From: Chlorobiota bacterium
GTDB taxonomy: Bacteria > Bacteroidota > Ignavibacteria > Ignavibacteriales > Melioribacteraceae
Assembly: GCA_013151245.1 (NCBI GenBank)
Contig: JAADIR010000077.1
Coordinates: forward strand, 1-45,715
Length of the DNA: 45,715 nt
Direction: 5' to 3'
The translations under genes and the position numbers were made by a program. Shown here in pieces: positions 25,749 through 36,600 of the stretch; position 1 is the stretch's first letter; each line of letters opens with the position of its first letter. The notes under the pieces are model-generated. The model searched no databases. It had not been told where the DNA came from and worked only from the letters and a program-made list of their open reading frames with translations.

Positions 25749-28130
25749 TCATTTGACATACAACATTTTTTTAGTTTGCAAATAATTCTCCGCCGTCAAT
25801 TTGTAGAAATATACTCCGCTCGAACGACCGGAAGCATTCCAAACCGCTTTGTGCTTTCCCGCGGGAATTTCCCCATCGACCAAAGCCGCAACTTTTCTAC
25901 CGAGCGCATCGTAAATCAAAAGCCGCGCATACATTTTTCTCGGGAGGGAATATTCAATTATGGTATCGGGGTTAAACGGGTTCGGGTAATTGTCGTATAA
26001 CTTAAAATTCAATTCGGGCGTATCTTCGGGAACGCCGGTTACGTCTTCAAAGCCAATGGCGGCGAGCGCCGGAGCGATTTCGGGGTTCGACATAAACAAG
26101 TTCCAAATAAGCCGCGTGCGATAATTTTCGATCATAATAATAATCGGACCTTGGTCAATTGCAAGATAATCGCCCGCCGTCCAATTTAAGCCCGGATTGA
26201 AAGCGTCTCGAAATCCGAAACTTCCCCAGAGCGTTTCGCCGTAATTATTGTAGAAGCTCTTGAACGCCTTCATAGCTTCCTCGGGAACGAAAGGAAAAGA
26301 AGAGAGCGCCGCGGTTGGAGTTATCGTTCCGTTGTCGTTGTAAACCGGAGCGTGCGCCGTATAACCGACCAGCGGATCGTCGCTAGCCGTTAAGCCCCAA
26401 TTGCTTTCGTCGTATCCGGCGAAACCTTGCGGGTTTTCAATAGCGTATTTCTGATGAACGAGAGCGACGTTCTTTGCGTGCGTAAAATAATTTGCGTAAG
26501 CGTCTTTTTTATCCCGCGGATCGAAACCGAGAAATGAATAGTGAACGAAGAAAAGCGGTCCGCCGTAATCGGGACCGACGTCTAGCTTAATGCCGTAAAA
26601 CGTTTTTCCGTTTTCATAACCGCCTCCCGCCCAGCCGCTGTGATACAGATCGGCTGGAACGGAATGCGTAGGGGAAGCCACGGCAAGCAAATAAACAATC
26701 ATCGCCTCGTTGAAGCCGCGTATTTGATGGTTCATTTGCCAGCCGTAGTTAGGAGACCAGTGCCAGTAAAGGACTTGCCCGTTTTCGCTTTTTCTGTACC
26801 AGTCCCATTCCACTTCTTCCCAAAGTTGCGTTGCAAGCTCGCGAATTTCGTTCTCGGAAACATTGTCTTTGTTAAAGTATTCCCTTGCCGTAAGCAAACC
26901 GGAAACGAGATACGCCGTTTCCACAAGGTCCCCGCCGTCGTCGAACTGACTAAAGGGAATTGCCTTTCCCGTTTCGCCGTCGAGCCAATGAGACCACGCG
27001 CCGTGAAATCTGTCGGCGTTTTTCAAAAAATTAATAATTTTCAAAGTTCGAGCCGCGCCGGTTTCGCGCGATACGAAACCTCTTTCAATTCCTACAATTA
27101 TCGCCATCAGCCCCATTCCCGTTCCGCCCGACGTTACAATATTTCCCGAGCCGGTTCTTTCTCTGCTCATTCCCGAAACCGGATGAGCGTAATCCCAAAA
27201 ATATCTGAAAGTAGCTTCCTGCAGCATATCTAGCTCTTCGTCGTCGTTTAATTCTCTTGTCGTTGCCGAAACCGTCGCGCTCAAAGCGGATTCGTTGCCC
27301 GATTGATCGAATGCGGAAACGGCATATTCCGCGGTGATTCCGAATTGCCCGAGAAAATGGGAATAATAAATTTCATCTTTATCGGCGGTTCCGACCAATT
27401 CCTCCGAACCGTCGTTTATTTTGTAAATATAATAACCGGCAAGGTCTTCTTCGTCGTTTCCATTCCATTTTACGTCGATATGTTTGGAATAACCTTTAGC
27501 GTAAAGAATTTCGGGAACGTCCGGCGGATCGACGTCGTTCTCGTTTGCGTCGGTCATTCTTATTTCGTCGAGATAGAGCGTATGATTGACGTTGTCCGCC
27601 GCGCCTTGTCCGTAGAAGATTGTTTTTATTTTCGTCAAATCCGCCTCGCCCGGATATGCGATAAATATCTCAAGCGGAATCGATATTTTAATCCATTCGT
27701 TCGCCGGAATGTTTTGAGAATAATCGGATAGATTCTGTTTGTCCGTTTTTTTGTTGTTTATATCTTCGAGATAAATTATCGGCAAATCAGCCGATTCCGT
27801 TTCCGATTCGGAAAAGACCCAAAAGGAAAGAGAGTCTTTTGTCGTAACGTCGTGCCCGGGCCAGCCGGGTTCCGCCACGGCGATTCCCCAGTCGCCGCCT
27901 TCCGCCGAAAGCCAACTGAGTTTCAGCGAATTTGTTCCTTGATATTTTATATTTTCCGCGACGGGAAATTTATCGCCGACGCGCTCCAAAACGCTCGGCT
28001 GATTAGCGAACCCCCAACTCGGGTCGTATGAAACTGCCGTCTGACTGTCGCTGAAAAACACAAAATCCTGAGCGGCGACGCCCGAGGCGGATACGAATAT
28101 ATATATTAGAAGAAACAGAGTTTTTTTCAT
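25749..28130 (-). CDS. Secreted GH144-like endoglucanase (glycoamylase fold) with T9SS sorting domain
   Basis: A 793-residue exported enzyme. Order: signal peptide (1-20, ASGVAA); a carbohydrate-binding-like beta-sandwich (about 21-195); a fibronectin III-like domain (about 205-292); a catalytic domain (about 296-700) of the 'glycoamylase' Pfam family with RYFWDYAHP, YFNK, GYDESNWGLTASD and NPGLNWTAGDYLAIDQGP; and a C-terminal sorting domain from YPNPFNP (about 712) to KKMLYVK. The family includes GH144 endo-beta-1,2-glucanases. It would act at the cell surface. It starts 1 base after the GH2 stop. The exact bond cleaved is inferred from family only. Confidence 0.83.
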   Translation of the reverse strand: MKKTLFLLIYIFVSASGVAAQDFVFFSDSQTAVSYDPSWGFANQPSVLERVGDKFPVAENIKYQGTNSLKLSWLSAEGGDWGIAVAEPGWPGHDVTTKDSLSFWVFSESETESADLPIIYLEDINNKKTDKQNLSDYSQNIPANEWIKISIPLEIFIAYPGEADLTKIKTIFYGQGAADNVNHTLYLDEIRMTDANENDVDPPDVPEILYAKGYSKHIDVKWNGNDEEDLAGYYIYKINDGSEELVGTADKDEIYYSHFLGQFGITAEYAVSAFDQSGNESALSATVSATTRELNDDEELDMLQEATFRYFWDYAHPVSGMSRERTGSGNIVTSGGTGMGLMAIIVGIERGFVSRETGAARTLKIINFLKNADRFHGAWSHWLDGETGKAIPFSQFDDGGDLVETAYLVSGLLTAREYFNKDNVSENEIRELATQLWEEVEWDWYRKSENGQVLYWHWSPNYGWQMNHQIRGFNEAMIVYLLAVASPTHSVPADLYHSGWAGGGYENGKTFYGIKLDVGPDYGGPLFFVHYSFLGFDPRDKKDAYANYFTHAKNVALVHQKYAIENPQGFAGYDESNWGLTASDDPLVGYTAHAPVYNDNGTITPTAALSSFPFVPEEAMKAFKSFYNNYGETLWGSFGFRDAFNPGLNWTAGDYLAIDQGPIIIMIENYRTRLIWNLFMSNPEIAPALAAIGFEDVTGVPEDTPELNFKLYDNYPNPFNPDTIIEYSLPRKMYARLLIYDALGRKVAALVDGEIPAGKHKAVWNASGRSSGVYFYKLTAENYLQTKKMLYVK

Positions 28131-28131
28131 A

Positions 28132-30198
28132 TTACATCCATTTTATTTTATGTTCGATTATTTCCAATTCTTTTTCGTTTTCCGATAATACTTTTCCCAC
28201 GCTATCGATTAGTTTTAATTTCAGTTCGGTTTTCCCGCCGAAACCGTCGAGCTTAATTTTGAATTTGTCAAAGGGTAAAAAGACCGTCGAATCTTCCTGT
28301 ATATTTATCTCCTTTATCGCGGCGACCTTTTTCTCGTTTAAGCAAATCTCCAATTCGGCGGATATTATTTTACGGGGTAAATCGTTTATTATTCGCGTCT
28401 CAAAAAATAATTCCTCGCCGATTTGATATTTTTCCTTTTTCAAATCGATGGAAAGAAAGAGAGGCTCGAACGCTTTTTTAAGCGCGTAAAATCCGGCTTT
28501 CTTTTTGCCGAAATAATCGACGACAGACCAGGTAACGGCTTCCCAGCAATCGACGAACATAAATTGGAAGATTCCCGTTATTCCGTTCCACTTTTTTCTT
28601 CTGTAATAATCTACCGCTTTGGAGATTAACTCCGCTTGATATTTTTGAGAATTGTTTACGAATTCCTCTATATTCTTGCCGATTTCGACTTCCGCAACAT
28701 TGAAAGTTTGTTCGTATTGAAAATTATGATATTCCCACTCTTCCCAATTCAATCCTGATATATCTTTTTCGGAAAGAATTTTTCGCAATGATTCCACATT
28801 CGGCAGAGCCTGCGCGCCGAACTCAGTAACCAGCGGGCCCATAGGCGCGGCTGAGAAATGTTCCGCCTTTCCCCAATACCAGCCGTCGTAAGGATGTTCT
28901 TCGTAATTCGACGCTTTTCTGATTATTCTCGTTCCGTCCTCTTCGCGGACGGCGTCAAACAAATAATTATCAAGCGTATTAATTTGACCGCCCGGTTCGT
29001 TGTGGCAGCACCAAAAAACAACGGAGGGATGATTGAACAATCCGCGAACCATATCTTTTATCTGCCGGACTGCGTTTTCCTTGAATTCATTCGATTCGTC
29101 GTAAGTCCACTGCAAGGCGAAATCCTGCCAGACAAGAATTCCCGCTTCGTCGAACGCGTCGTACAATTCCTTTCTGTTTACGTGCGCGTGCACTCGAACA
29201 ATATTAACGTTTGCCTCAAGCAAGTTTTCCGTCAGTTTTTTTATTCTTTTCTTTGAAAGCGACGAGAGAAACTGTTCGGGAATAATATTCGTTCCGCGGA
29301 GAAAGAATCTTTTTCCGTTTATTATAAATTCGTTCTTTTCCGAAAGACTTACTTCGCGAATGCCGAATTTATTTTTTACGGTATAAAATATTTTTGAGGA
29401 TATTTTAAGTTCATACAGCGACGGCTTGCCTAATTCGTACGGAAACCATAATTCCGGTTCTTCGATTTTTATCACGACAATCGCGGTTCCCCCGCCGGGC
29501 TCGAAAACAATATTTCTTTTTGCCGCGATAATTTTACCGGACGGGGATTTTACTGCGATATTTACGCGATTTTTCTTCGCGAGAGAGTAAAAGGAAACGT
29601 ATTCAAAGTATATTTTTATTTCCGCAAAGTCGTCGAAAATTTTCGATTCCACTTTCACGTTTTCTATCGAAATGTCTTTTGTCTTGATAACTTTTACCGA
29701 ATTCCATATCCCGCCGGTGTTTTTATCTTGTCCGCGTTTCAAATCCCAACCGCCCGGTCTGCAATCGTGATGATTGAAAATTCCCTTTATTAATTTTTTT
29801 CTGTCGGGCCAAACATTTCCCGCTTCTTCAACAGGCGAAGCGACCTTTACAATTAAGCGGTTTCCTTTACGTTTAAATATATCATTTGTTAAATCGAACG
29901 AAAATCTACTGAAATAGCCTTCGTGCGAACCGATAAATTTACCGTTCAGCCATACGTCGGTAAAATAATCGACGCCATCGAAGACGAGTTTTCTTTTCCG
30001 ATTATTTTCGGGTAAATCAAATTCTTTTACATACCAAAGCGCGCCGGAATAATTTTCGAATTCCGATTCGTTCCAATTTGAAGGAACGTTGATTTCGCCG
30101 TCGTATTTTTCAGCGGCAATTTTTTTCTCCGCCGCGCCGAACGACAATCCCGGGTTCGGGTCGATCAGATATTTCCATTTGCCGTTTAAGTTAATCAT
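28132..30198 (-). CDS. GH2-family glycosidase, cytoplasmic
   Basis: A 688-residue enzyme with no signal peptide. The N-terminal jelly-roll (about 1-175; YSGALWYVKEFDLPE, LVFDGVDYFTDVWLNGKFIGSHEGYFSRFSFD) and immunoglobulin-like domain (about 180-290) lead to a TIM barrel (about 290-590). The acid/base is Glu401 in CCHNEP and the nucleophile is Glu459 in VTEFGAQ. Overall it resembles beta-mannosidase or exo-glucosaminidase branches more than LacZ. It overlaps the GH94 gene by eight bases. It should hydrolyse imported oligosaccharides; the sugar specificity is not clear. Confidence 0.87.
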   Translation of the reverse strand: MINLNGKWKYLIDPNPGLSFGAAEKKIAAEKYDGEINVPSNWNESEFENYSGALWYVKEFDLPENNRKRKLVFDGVDYFTDVWLNGKFIGSHEGYFSRFSFDLTNDIFKRKGNRLIVKVASPVEEAGNVWPDRKKLIKGIFNHHDCRPGGWDLKRGQDKNTGGIWNSVKVIKTKDISIENVKVESKIFDDFAEIKIYFEYVSFYSLAKKNRVNIAVKSPSGKIIAAKRNIVFEPGGGTAIVVIKIEEPELWFPYELGKPSLYELKISSKIFYTVKNKFGIREVSLSEKNEFIINGKRFFLRGTNIIPEQFLSSLSKKRIKKLTENLLEANVNIVRVHAHVNRKELYDAFDEAGILVWQDFALQWTYDESNEFKENAVRQIKDMVRGLFNHPSVVFWCCHNEPGGQINTLDNYLFDAVREEDGTRIIRKASNYEEHPYDGWYWGKAEHFSAAPMGPLVTEFGAQALPNVESLRKILSEKDISGLNWEEWEYHNFQYEQTFNVAEVEIGKNIEEFVNNSQKYQAELISKAVDYYRRKKWNGITGIFQFMFVDCWEAVTWSVVDYFGKKKAGFYALKKAFEPLFLSIDLKKEKYQIGEELFFETRIINDLPRKIISAELEICLNEKKVAAIKEINIQEDSTVFLPFDKFKIKLDGFGGKTELKLKLIDSVGKVLSENEKELEIIEHKIKWM

Positions 30199-32581
30199 TT
30201 TTTTTCTTCAACGTGGCGGTTACTTTCACCGGTTTGTCCGAAGCGATATTCAACGTATCTTCGTTATACTTTTCTCCGTCGATTTCAATTTCAACTTTGC
30301 CGGACGAAAGCCCGAAAGGATTGATTACGGTAATAAGGTATTCGGTTCCTCGATAATATCTTTTTACGCTGTAAAACATCCAACTTTCCGGTATGTGCGG
30401 ATCGATTATCAAACCGTCTTTTCCGGCGCGAACGCCGAGTATCCAATCCACTATAACCTTTTGATACCAAGCGGCTGAGCCGGTGTACCATGTCCATCCC
30501 CCCATTCCGTAGTTAGGCGAATCGGGTCCGTCGATATTGCCAGGCATAACGAACGGTTCGGCGACGTAAACATCGGGTTCTTCGCCGGAATAAATCGGGT
30601 TCATTCTTTTGTAAACTTCAAACGCTTTTTTATTTTCGTTTAGTTTTGCAAACGCCCATATCGCCCATGTTGACGCGTGAGAATAAACGCCGCCGTTTTC
30701 GCGTCTTCCGGCGGCATAGCGGGTCAGATATCCGATAAAACTGTCGGGCTTTCCGTACGCCTGGCGTAAAAGCAAACATCCGTTTTTCTTCAAAAGTTTT
30801 TCCGCCGCCGAATTCATTGCAATTCGTTCTCTTTCCTCGCCCGCAATTTCGCTTATTGCCGCCCACGTTTGCGGATTGAGATAAATTTGACCTTCGCCGT
30901 TTTCCGCGGCGCCTATTTTTTCGCCGGAATCTTTAGTCGCTCTCAAAAACCATTCGCCGTCCCAGGCGTTGTCGCAAAAGGCTTTTCGCAGTCCGGCGGC
31001 TTTGTCTTCGTATTTTTCCGAGCGTTCTGCATTTCCAATCGATGAATATATGTTTGAAAAGTCTCTCAATATTTTGTATAAAAATTCCGCAAGCCAAAAA
31101 GATTCTCCCTTCATTTCGAGTCCAACGGCGCTCATTCCGTCGTTCCAATCGCCGGCGCCTATTAACGGCAGTCCGCGTTCGCTCAGTCTGTTCAGAGCTT
31201 TATTAATCGCTGCGTCGCAATGTTCGAGTATTGTCGCTTCCTTTCTCTGCTCGTCGAAATAAGGCTCTACGTTGTTCAGAATTTCATAATCGCCGGTTTC
31301 CATAATATATTGATGAACGACGAAAGGAAGCCAAAGCATATCGTCGGTCATTTCGGTCGCAAGTCCGGTTTCGGAAATCGGATGCCACCAGTGCAGAACT
31401 TCGCCGCCTGAGAATTGATGCCGCGAATGAAGTTTAATTTGTTTTTTCGTTAATTCAGGATGGGAAGACAACCAAACAAGACTGTCCTGAAGCTGGTCTC
31501 GAAATCCGAACGCGCCGCTCTGCTGATAATACGCCGTTCGTCCCCACAGTCTGCCGGAAATCGCTTGATAACGCGTCCAAGTGTTTACCATATAATTCAT
31601 CGCCGTATCCGGCGTATTGATTTCAAAATTCCCGAGTATCTCATTCCATTTTCTTTTTACGGCATAAAATGCTTCATCCACTGCGTCGAAGGAAGAATAT
31701 TTCGAGAGCGATTCCGATATTTCATTTTTGTCCTTTTTCAGTCCTAGGAAAAAATTTATTCTTTCTTCGCCGAGCGTTTCAAGTTCCGAGTTTACTTTAA
31801 GGGAAGCGATTGAATCGTTGAAAGCGCCCGTGGTCTCGGATAGTTTTCCGTTTGCAACCGCAGCCGGTTTTTCAAGGCTTCCGTATTGTCCGATAAATTT
31901 TTCTTTATCGCCGTCGTATGAAACCGGATTTTTCCCGCACGAAAAGAAGCCGACGTAATCGTATTCAACGTTCCAATGTCCGCGGTCGCCGAGGGGAATA
32001 TCCCACAATCTTTTTTTCGCCGTTATTGCATTTAAACTCTCGTCGTAGTCGGTTTCCAAAAATTGTTTGTGAAACTCTCTGTGAAAATCCACCGAAGAAC
32101 CGAGCGCCCATTCAAAGTAAGTAAAGATCGACAAATCCGCTTTTCTGTCGGAACGGTTTTTTATTTTTACGTCCCATATTTCAAGGGTTTCGTCAAACGG
32201 AACAAATATCAAAAGTTCTATTTCTATTCCTTTATATTCGGAAACAAATTTTGCGTAGCCGGTTCCGTATCTGCATTCGTAGTTATCGAGTTCCGTTTTT
32301 ACCGGAGACCAAGTCGGGCTCCAAACATCGCCGGTTTCATTATTTTTTATATAAATATATTTTCCCCAATTATCCCGTATTAAATCTTGATGCCAGCGCG
32401 TGATTCTGTTAAACTCCGAATGGTCGAGCCAACTGAACCCGCCGCCGGTTTGCGAAATAACAAGTCCGTATCGCCCGTTGGAGATAACGTTTACCCAGGG
32501 TTTGGGAGTTCGCGGAGTTTTAATTACATATTCTTTTCCGTCTTTGTCGAAATATCCGTATTTTGTTTCAAAGTTTTTCAT
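30191..32581 (-). CDS. GH94-family glycoside phosphorylase
   Basis: A 796-residue cytoplasmic enzyme without a signal peptide. The start (YGYFDKDGKEYVIKTPRTPKPWVN) and WSPTWSPV...YECRYGTGY are like cellobiose and chitobiose phosphorylases. The catalytic motif GAGDWNDGM has its general acid at Asp478, closer to the GDWNDG form of beta-1,2-glucan enzymes. ENGGVYSHASTWAIWAF fits the phosphate site. The family splits beta-glucosides with phosphate to give glucose 1-phosphate. Acceptor specificity (cellobiose, sophorose type or other) cannot be decided by eye. It starts 26 bases after the PorV-like gene. Confidence 0.88.
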   Translation of the reverse strand: MKNFETKYGYFDKDGKEYVIKTPRTPKPWVNVISNGRYGLVISQTGGGFSWLDHSEFNRITRWHQDLIRDNWGKYIYIKNNETGDVWSPTWSPVKTELDNYECRYGTGYAKFVSEYKGIEIELLIFVPFDETLEIWDVKIKNRSDRKADLSIFTYFEWALGSSVDFHREFHKQFLETDYDESLNAITAKKRLWDIPLGDRGHWNVEYDYVGFFSCGKNPVSYDGDKEKFIGQYGSLEKPAAVANGKLSETTGAFNDSIASLKVNSELETLGEERINFFLGLKKDKNEISESLSKYSSFDAVDEAFYAVKRKWNEILGNFEINTPDTAMNYMVNTWTRYQAISGRLWGRTAYYQQSGAFGFRDQLQDSLVWLSSHPELTKKQIKLHSRHQFSGGEVLHWWHPISETGLATEMTDDMLWLPFVVHQYIMETGDYEILNNVEPYFDEQRKEATILEHCDAAINKALNRLSERGLPLIGAGDWNDGMSAVGLEMKGESFWLAEFLYKILRDFSNIYSSIGNAERSEKYEDKAAGLRKAFCDNAWDGEWFLRATKDSGEKIGAAENGEGQIYLNPQTWAAISEIAGEERERIAMNSAAEKLLKKNGCLLLRQAYGKPDSFIGYLTRYAAGRRENGGVYSHASTWAIWAFAKLNENKKAFEVYKRMNPIYSGEEPDVYVAEPFVMPGNIDGPDSPNYGMGGWTWYTGSAAWYQKVIVDWILGVRAGKDGLIIDPHIPESWMFYSVKRYYRGTEYLITVINPFGLSSGKVEIEIDGEKYNEDTLNIASDKPVKVTATLKKKND

Positions 32582-32607
32582 GTAACTGTTTTCCGAATTG
32601 ATAAAAA

Positions 32608-33618
32608 TTAAAAACCTATTTCAAGCGATATTCTGTGAACGTCTTTCAAACGCGAGTAGTCCGAATAAGAATAATCCACTCTCATAGGAATGAAATCGGT
32701 AATATAATAAAGCAAGCCGACGCCGCATGCGAACCCTTCTTCAGCTTCGATTTTGAAAAGAGATTTGTATCCCGCGCGCAAAAAAAGAACTTCTTTGAAA
32801 GAATATTCTGCGCCGAGACTGACCGATTCGCTGTAATCGTTCGGATGAACGGCGTCGCAGCTAACCGACAGCGCGTTGTATTCGGTTTTAAGTAATTGAT
32901 ACGCCAACCCAACCTTAAACGCAAGAGGCAAATCCCAATAATCGGTTTTTATTTCGGCGAATATTTTATCGTCGTTGCCGTGCAGCGAAGGATCGAAGGA
33001 ATAATAAACAAAATTGTCCCCTCCTTCATATTTCAATTTCGGACCGACGTTAGTAATCGACATTCCAAGCGAAAGCCCTTTTATCGGAGTGTGGTACAAA
33101 AGTCCCACGTCGAACGCGAATGAAGAAGCGTTCATATGCCAAATATTTTCCGAAATATATTTTCCGGTAAAACCCAGACTAAATTCGTTTGTTATCATAA
33201 AAGAATACGTGATTCCCAGGGCAAGGTCGTTGGCGGAAAAATATTCGCCAGTTCCGTCTTGGTAGAATTCGTTTGTCACTTCCATATCCGGCATACCGAG
33301 CGATACGTAGCTCAGCGCCAGCGCTTGAGAAGAAGAAAGTTTAATAATCACGCTCGCGAAATCGTGATAGGTTCCCGCAATCCAATAAGTATGGCTGAAA
33401 ACGGCGGAGTTGTTTTTCATTGAGGCAATTCCGGCCGGGTTCCAGAAAACGGCGGAGGCGTCGTCGGCAACGGCGGTAAATGCGCTTCCCATTCCCACCG
33501 CTCGCGCGCCCGCGTCAATTTTAAGGAACTGTCCGCCGCTGCTCCCGGCATAGGTTTGAGCTTTGGCGTTTGAATTGAGAATAAGTCCTATTAAAATTAT
33601 TGCAACAAAAACTTTCAT
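32608..33618 (-). CDS. PorV/PorQ-like outer-membrane beta-barrel protein
   Basis: A 336-residue protein with a signal peptide (MKVFVAIILIGLILNSNAKAQ) and the hallmark SGGQFLKIDAGARAVGMGSAFTAVADDASAVFWNPAGIA of PorV/UPF0164 proteins, which have FadL-like barrels. The remainder is strand-rich and ends with DVHRISLEIGF. In type IX secretion PorV shuttles substrates to the attachment complex. I chose the ATG at 33618 with GGAA before it; the longer frame uses a TTG (33645) inside the upstream gene. It lies 10 bases after the large surface protein gene and may be dedicated to it. Confidence 0.85.
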   Translation of the reverse strand: MKVFVAIILIGLILNSNAKAQTYAGSSGGQFLKIDAGARAVGMGSAFTAVADDASAVFWNPAGIASMKNNSAVFSHTYWIAGTYHDFASVIIKLSSSQALALSYVSLGMPDMEVTNEFYQDGTGEYFSANDLALGITYSFMITNEFSLGFTGKYISENIWHMNASSFAFDVGLLYHTPIKGLSLGMSITNVGPKLKYEGGDNFVYYSFDPSLHGNDDKIFAEIKTDYWDLPLAFKVGLAYQLLKTEYNALSVSCDAVHPNDYSESVSLGAEYSFKEVLFLRAGYKSLFKIEAEEGFACGVGLLYYITDFIPMRVDYSYSDYSRLKDVHRISLEIGF

Positions 33619-33628
33619 CTGCGTTCCG

Positions 33629-36600
33629 TTATTTAATAATTGCAAATCTTCCTATTTTCTCTCCCACGCCCGGCGCTTCGAGGTGGTAAACGTAAACTCC
33701 GGGCGCAACGTCTAACCCGGAATTCGATTTTAAATTCCACGAGGCTTTCCCGTCGAGCAGATTCGATTCGTGGTTTATCGTGGCTACCCAATCGCCGCTA
33801 ATCGTGTAAATTCGTATTGTCGCTTTGTTAGGCAAGCGAGTAAAATATATTCGCCGTTCCGTTCTTCCCGAAGCGGTCAATCGCTGCGGTTCCCAGCGCG
33901 CCGCGCCAACGTAAGGATTAGGCACGACGGTAACTTTATCCAATTCTTCTTTGGCTTTTCCCAAATCGATTTTTTGTTTTACGGCGTAAAAAGTATATTT
34001 ATCTTTTTTACTAAACGGAGTTTTGATCGTCAATTTTGCCAGGTCCCCGGAAGAAGGATTGATCGTTCCGGCGTTAGTAGGAGCAATTAAACTGAAGCGC
34101 CATATTCTTTTCTGCACGCCGTTAATTTCCTTCCATACGTCGAAATAATCGCCGGCGTTTAACTTCCGGTCGGCGGCGTCGGCGGGTTCCCAATGATAGT
34201 ATTTCACTTTTTTCTTATTGTAAACGTCCCACACTTGAAAATCGGTTTCGTTTCTGTACCCGTATAGCCAGGACGAATCCGGCTGTCCGACGCGAACCTC
34301 ATAACTTACCGGATAATCTTCGATTCCGGCGGGAACGTCGTAAGTTTTTTCGCCGAGAATAATTACGTTTGAGTTTCCGTTGGTCCAACCGGAATTATCG
34401 TAATCGAATTCCACGCTGTCGTCGAAAACGAGAACTCTTATTCCGTCGATCAATTCGTTGAAATCCTCGCCGTCGGTATAAGGGGAATTTTGAATTAACG
34501 GAATCGTATCGGCGGAGGCTATTTCATAAACCGAATAAAGCGTAGTATCGGCGGAAGAACCTGCGAAAGATATCAGGTATTCTTTGTCGCCAACCAAATC
34601 CGGATTAACGACTTCCGTGAGTATTGTTCCGGTTCCGTTTCCGGCGGCGTGATAAACGGTATCGAGCCCGGCGGGAGAGACGTAGCCCGCGGAAGCCGTT
34701 CCCGGCGTTACTTGCGCCGTGTTAACGTCGAGCGTAACGTTTCCGGCTAAATCCCTTACTATCACTTTCGTACACTCTGAAGGATACAAACCTATTCCCG
34801 CGTTCCCTCGATCGTAAGAAACAACGGCGTAGTAATAAGTCTGCCCGTTCATAACTTCAGAGTCCGTCCAAGAATGTTTCAAACCCTTGTTATCGCCGAG
34901 ATAATATTTTACGCCTTGATAATCCAAATCGAAGAATCCGCCGACGTCGTTTATTATATCGAATTGCGCGACCGGTTTATAGAGCGTATTGTCGCCGTAT
35001 CCGCTTGTTATTGTGTATGCGTCTTGAAATCCCGGATCCGTGCTGCGGTAAATCTTGTATCCTTCGAAGTCGTATTCTTTCAAAAAAGAATCGTAAGACT
35101 GTTCGGCGTCGGAATCCCAATAAAGAGTAACCTTTCCGTCGGTCGCCGCCGCGCTTACTTTCGGTTTCAATGGAGGTTGAGCGAAGCGGTAATTGTTGTC
35201 GTAAATATTCTGCACGGTTTCTTTGTTTCTTACTATATCGTTCAAATCGTTCCCGAATAGAAGCCCGAGCGAAAATCTTTCGGTCGCTCCGGAAGGCAAA
35301 ATGAAAGGTCCCGAGCCGAAAAGAAAAGCGATGTTTCCGTTTTGAAGGTCGGTATCGAAATGACTGTAAGAAATCCGCTCCCAAATTCTGTCGTCTTCTC
35401 TGAAGGTAACCCCGGAACCGATATAGAAAACGTCGAAGGCGGTAAGCCCGATTTGATCTGATTCGTTAATATCGGTTTTATCAATATTCGGTTCTCCCGG
35501 TTGTCCCGTGTCGGCAAGTCCGTATTTGTTTACGGGTCCGTCGGGCATTCCGGAAAAAGAACCCGGAAGCAGCCATCCCGAAGTCGGCTTTCCGTCTCCC
35601 TCGCCGTAATCGCCCGTTCCGGCCAAGCCGTCCAGCCCAACGTCGTCAATCGAAGCGTCCCAATTGCCGTTGTTGTCAATTCCGTCCGAACGCGCTTCGT
35701 CAATCATCTCGTCGATTACGCCGTTGTTGTCGTTATCAATCCCGTCGGCGTATTTCATGCCGATATTAAAAGTCGATTCGTCAATAATTCCGTTTCCGTT
35801 ATCGTCTATTCCGTTGCCGGCTATTTCGCCTTCGAGCATATATTGTTCGATAACCGGATTCATATTTTCGCCGTCGCCGTCGTCGTCGATAAAATTATTC
35901 GGATTACCCGGGCTCTCTAAGAAAGCGTATCCGGCATAACCGGTTGGGCTCCAGCCGCCTTCTCCAATTCCGTCGTGATCCCAGCTGTACGTAATATCGT
36001 CGTCTTTATTAAACGAAGCATAATCGTCGTTCGAATCGAATTGCCCGCCCACGCCGCAATCTACGTACATCCCGAAAATTGCCTGATTGTAGTTGTGCGT
36101 TCCTTCGTTCGTAATTTCGTAATGCCAGAAAATAAGGTCTTCGGCGAGAATGTTCGACCACTGAAAACCGCGCACCTTAACGCTCAAGCCCAATCCCCGC
36201 CGCGTATGGTCGGTGGAATCGGGATAAAAATTATGCCCGTCGTCGCTGTTATCGTCCATAACAAAATAACTCTCTTGATCGGCGTTGGTGATTTTGCCGA
36301 AATAGCCGTCCCAAAAGCCGTTCCACGAATCGTCTTTTCCGGGCCAGCTTAGCGGCCAAGTTATCGGCTTATCGCTCATAGCGATAGAAGACTGATTGGG
36401 ATTGGCGTATCCGGGACGAGGCTGAAAACCGCGCTCCACTCCCGAAGGAGAAACGTCCATATTTTCTCTGTAACCGGCTTCGACCATTCTAATTGTATCT
36501 CCGGAAGCGTCAACTACTTGCGCGGCTACAATCGGAGTGATGCCGTCCATATACGAATGGCGCGAACCGCGCGGCCAAACGCCGGAAGGCTCGCGTCCCC

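Noticed and set aside
33619-33645. Longer start (TTG) for the PorV-like protein
   Set aside because: It lies inside the preceding gene and would put nine polar residues before a complete signal peptide starting at 33618.
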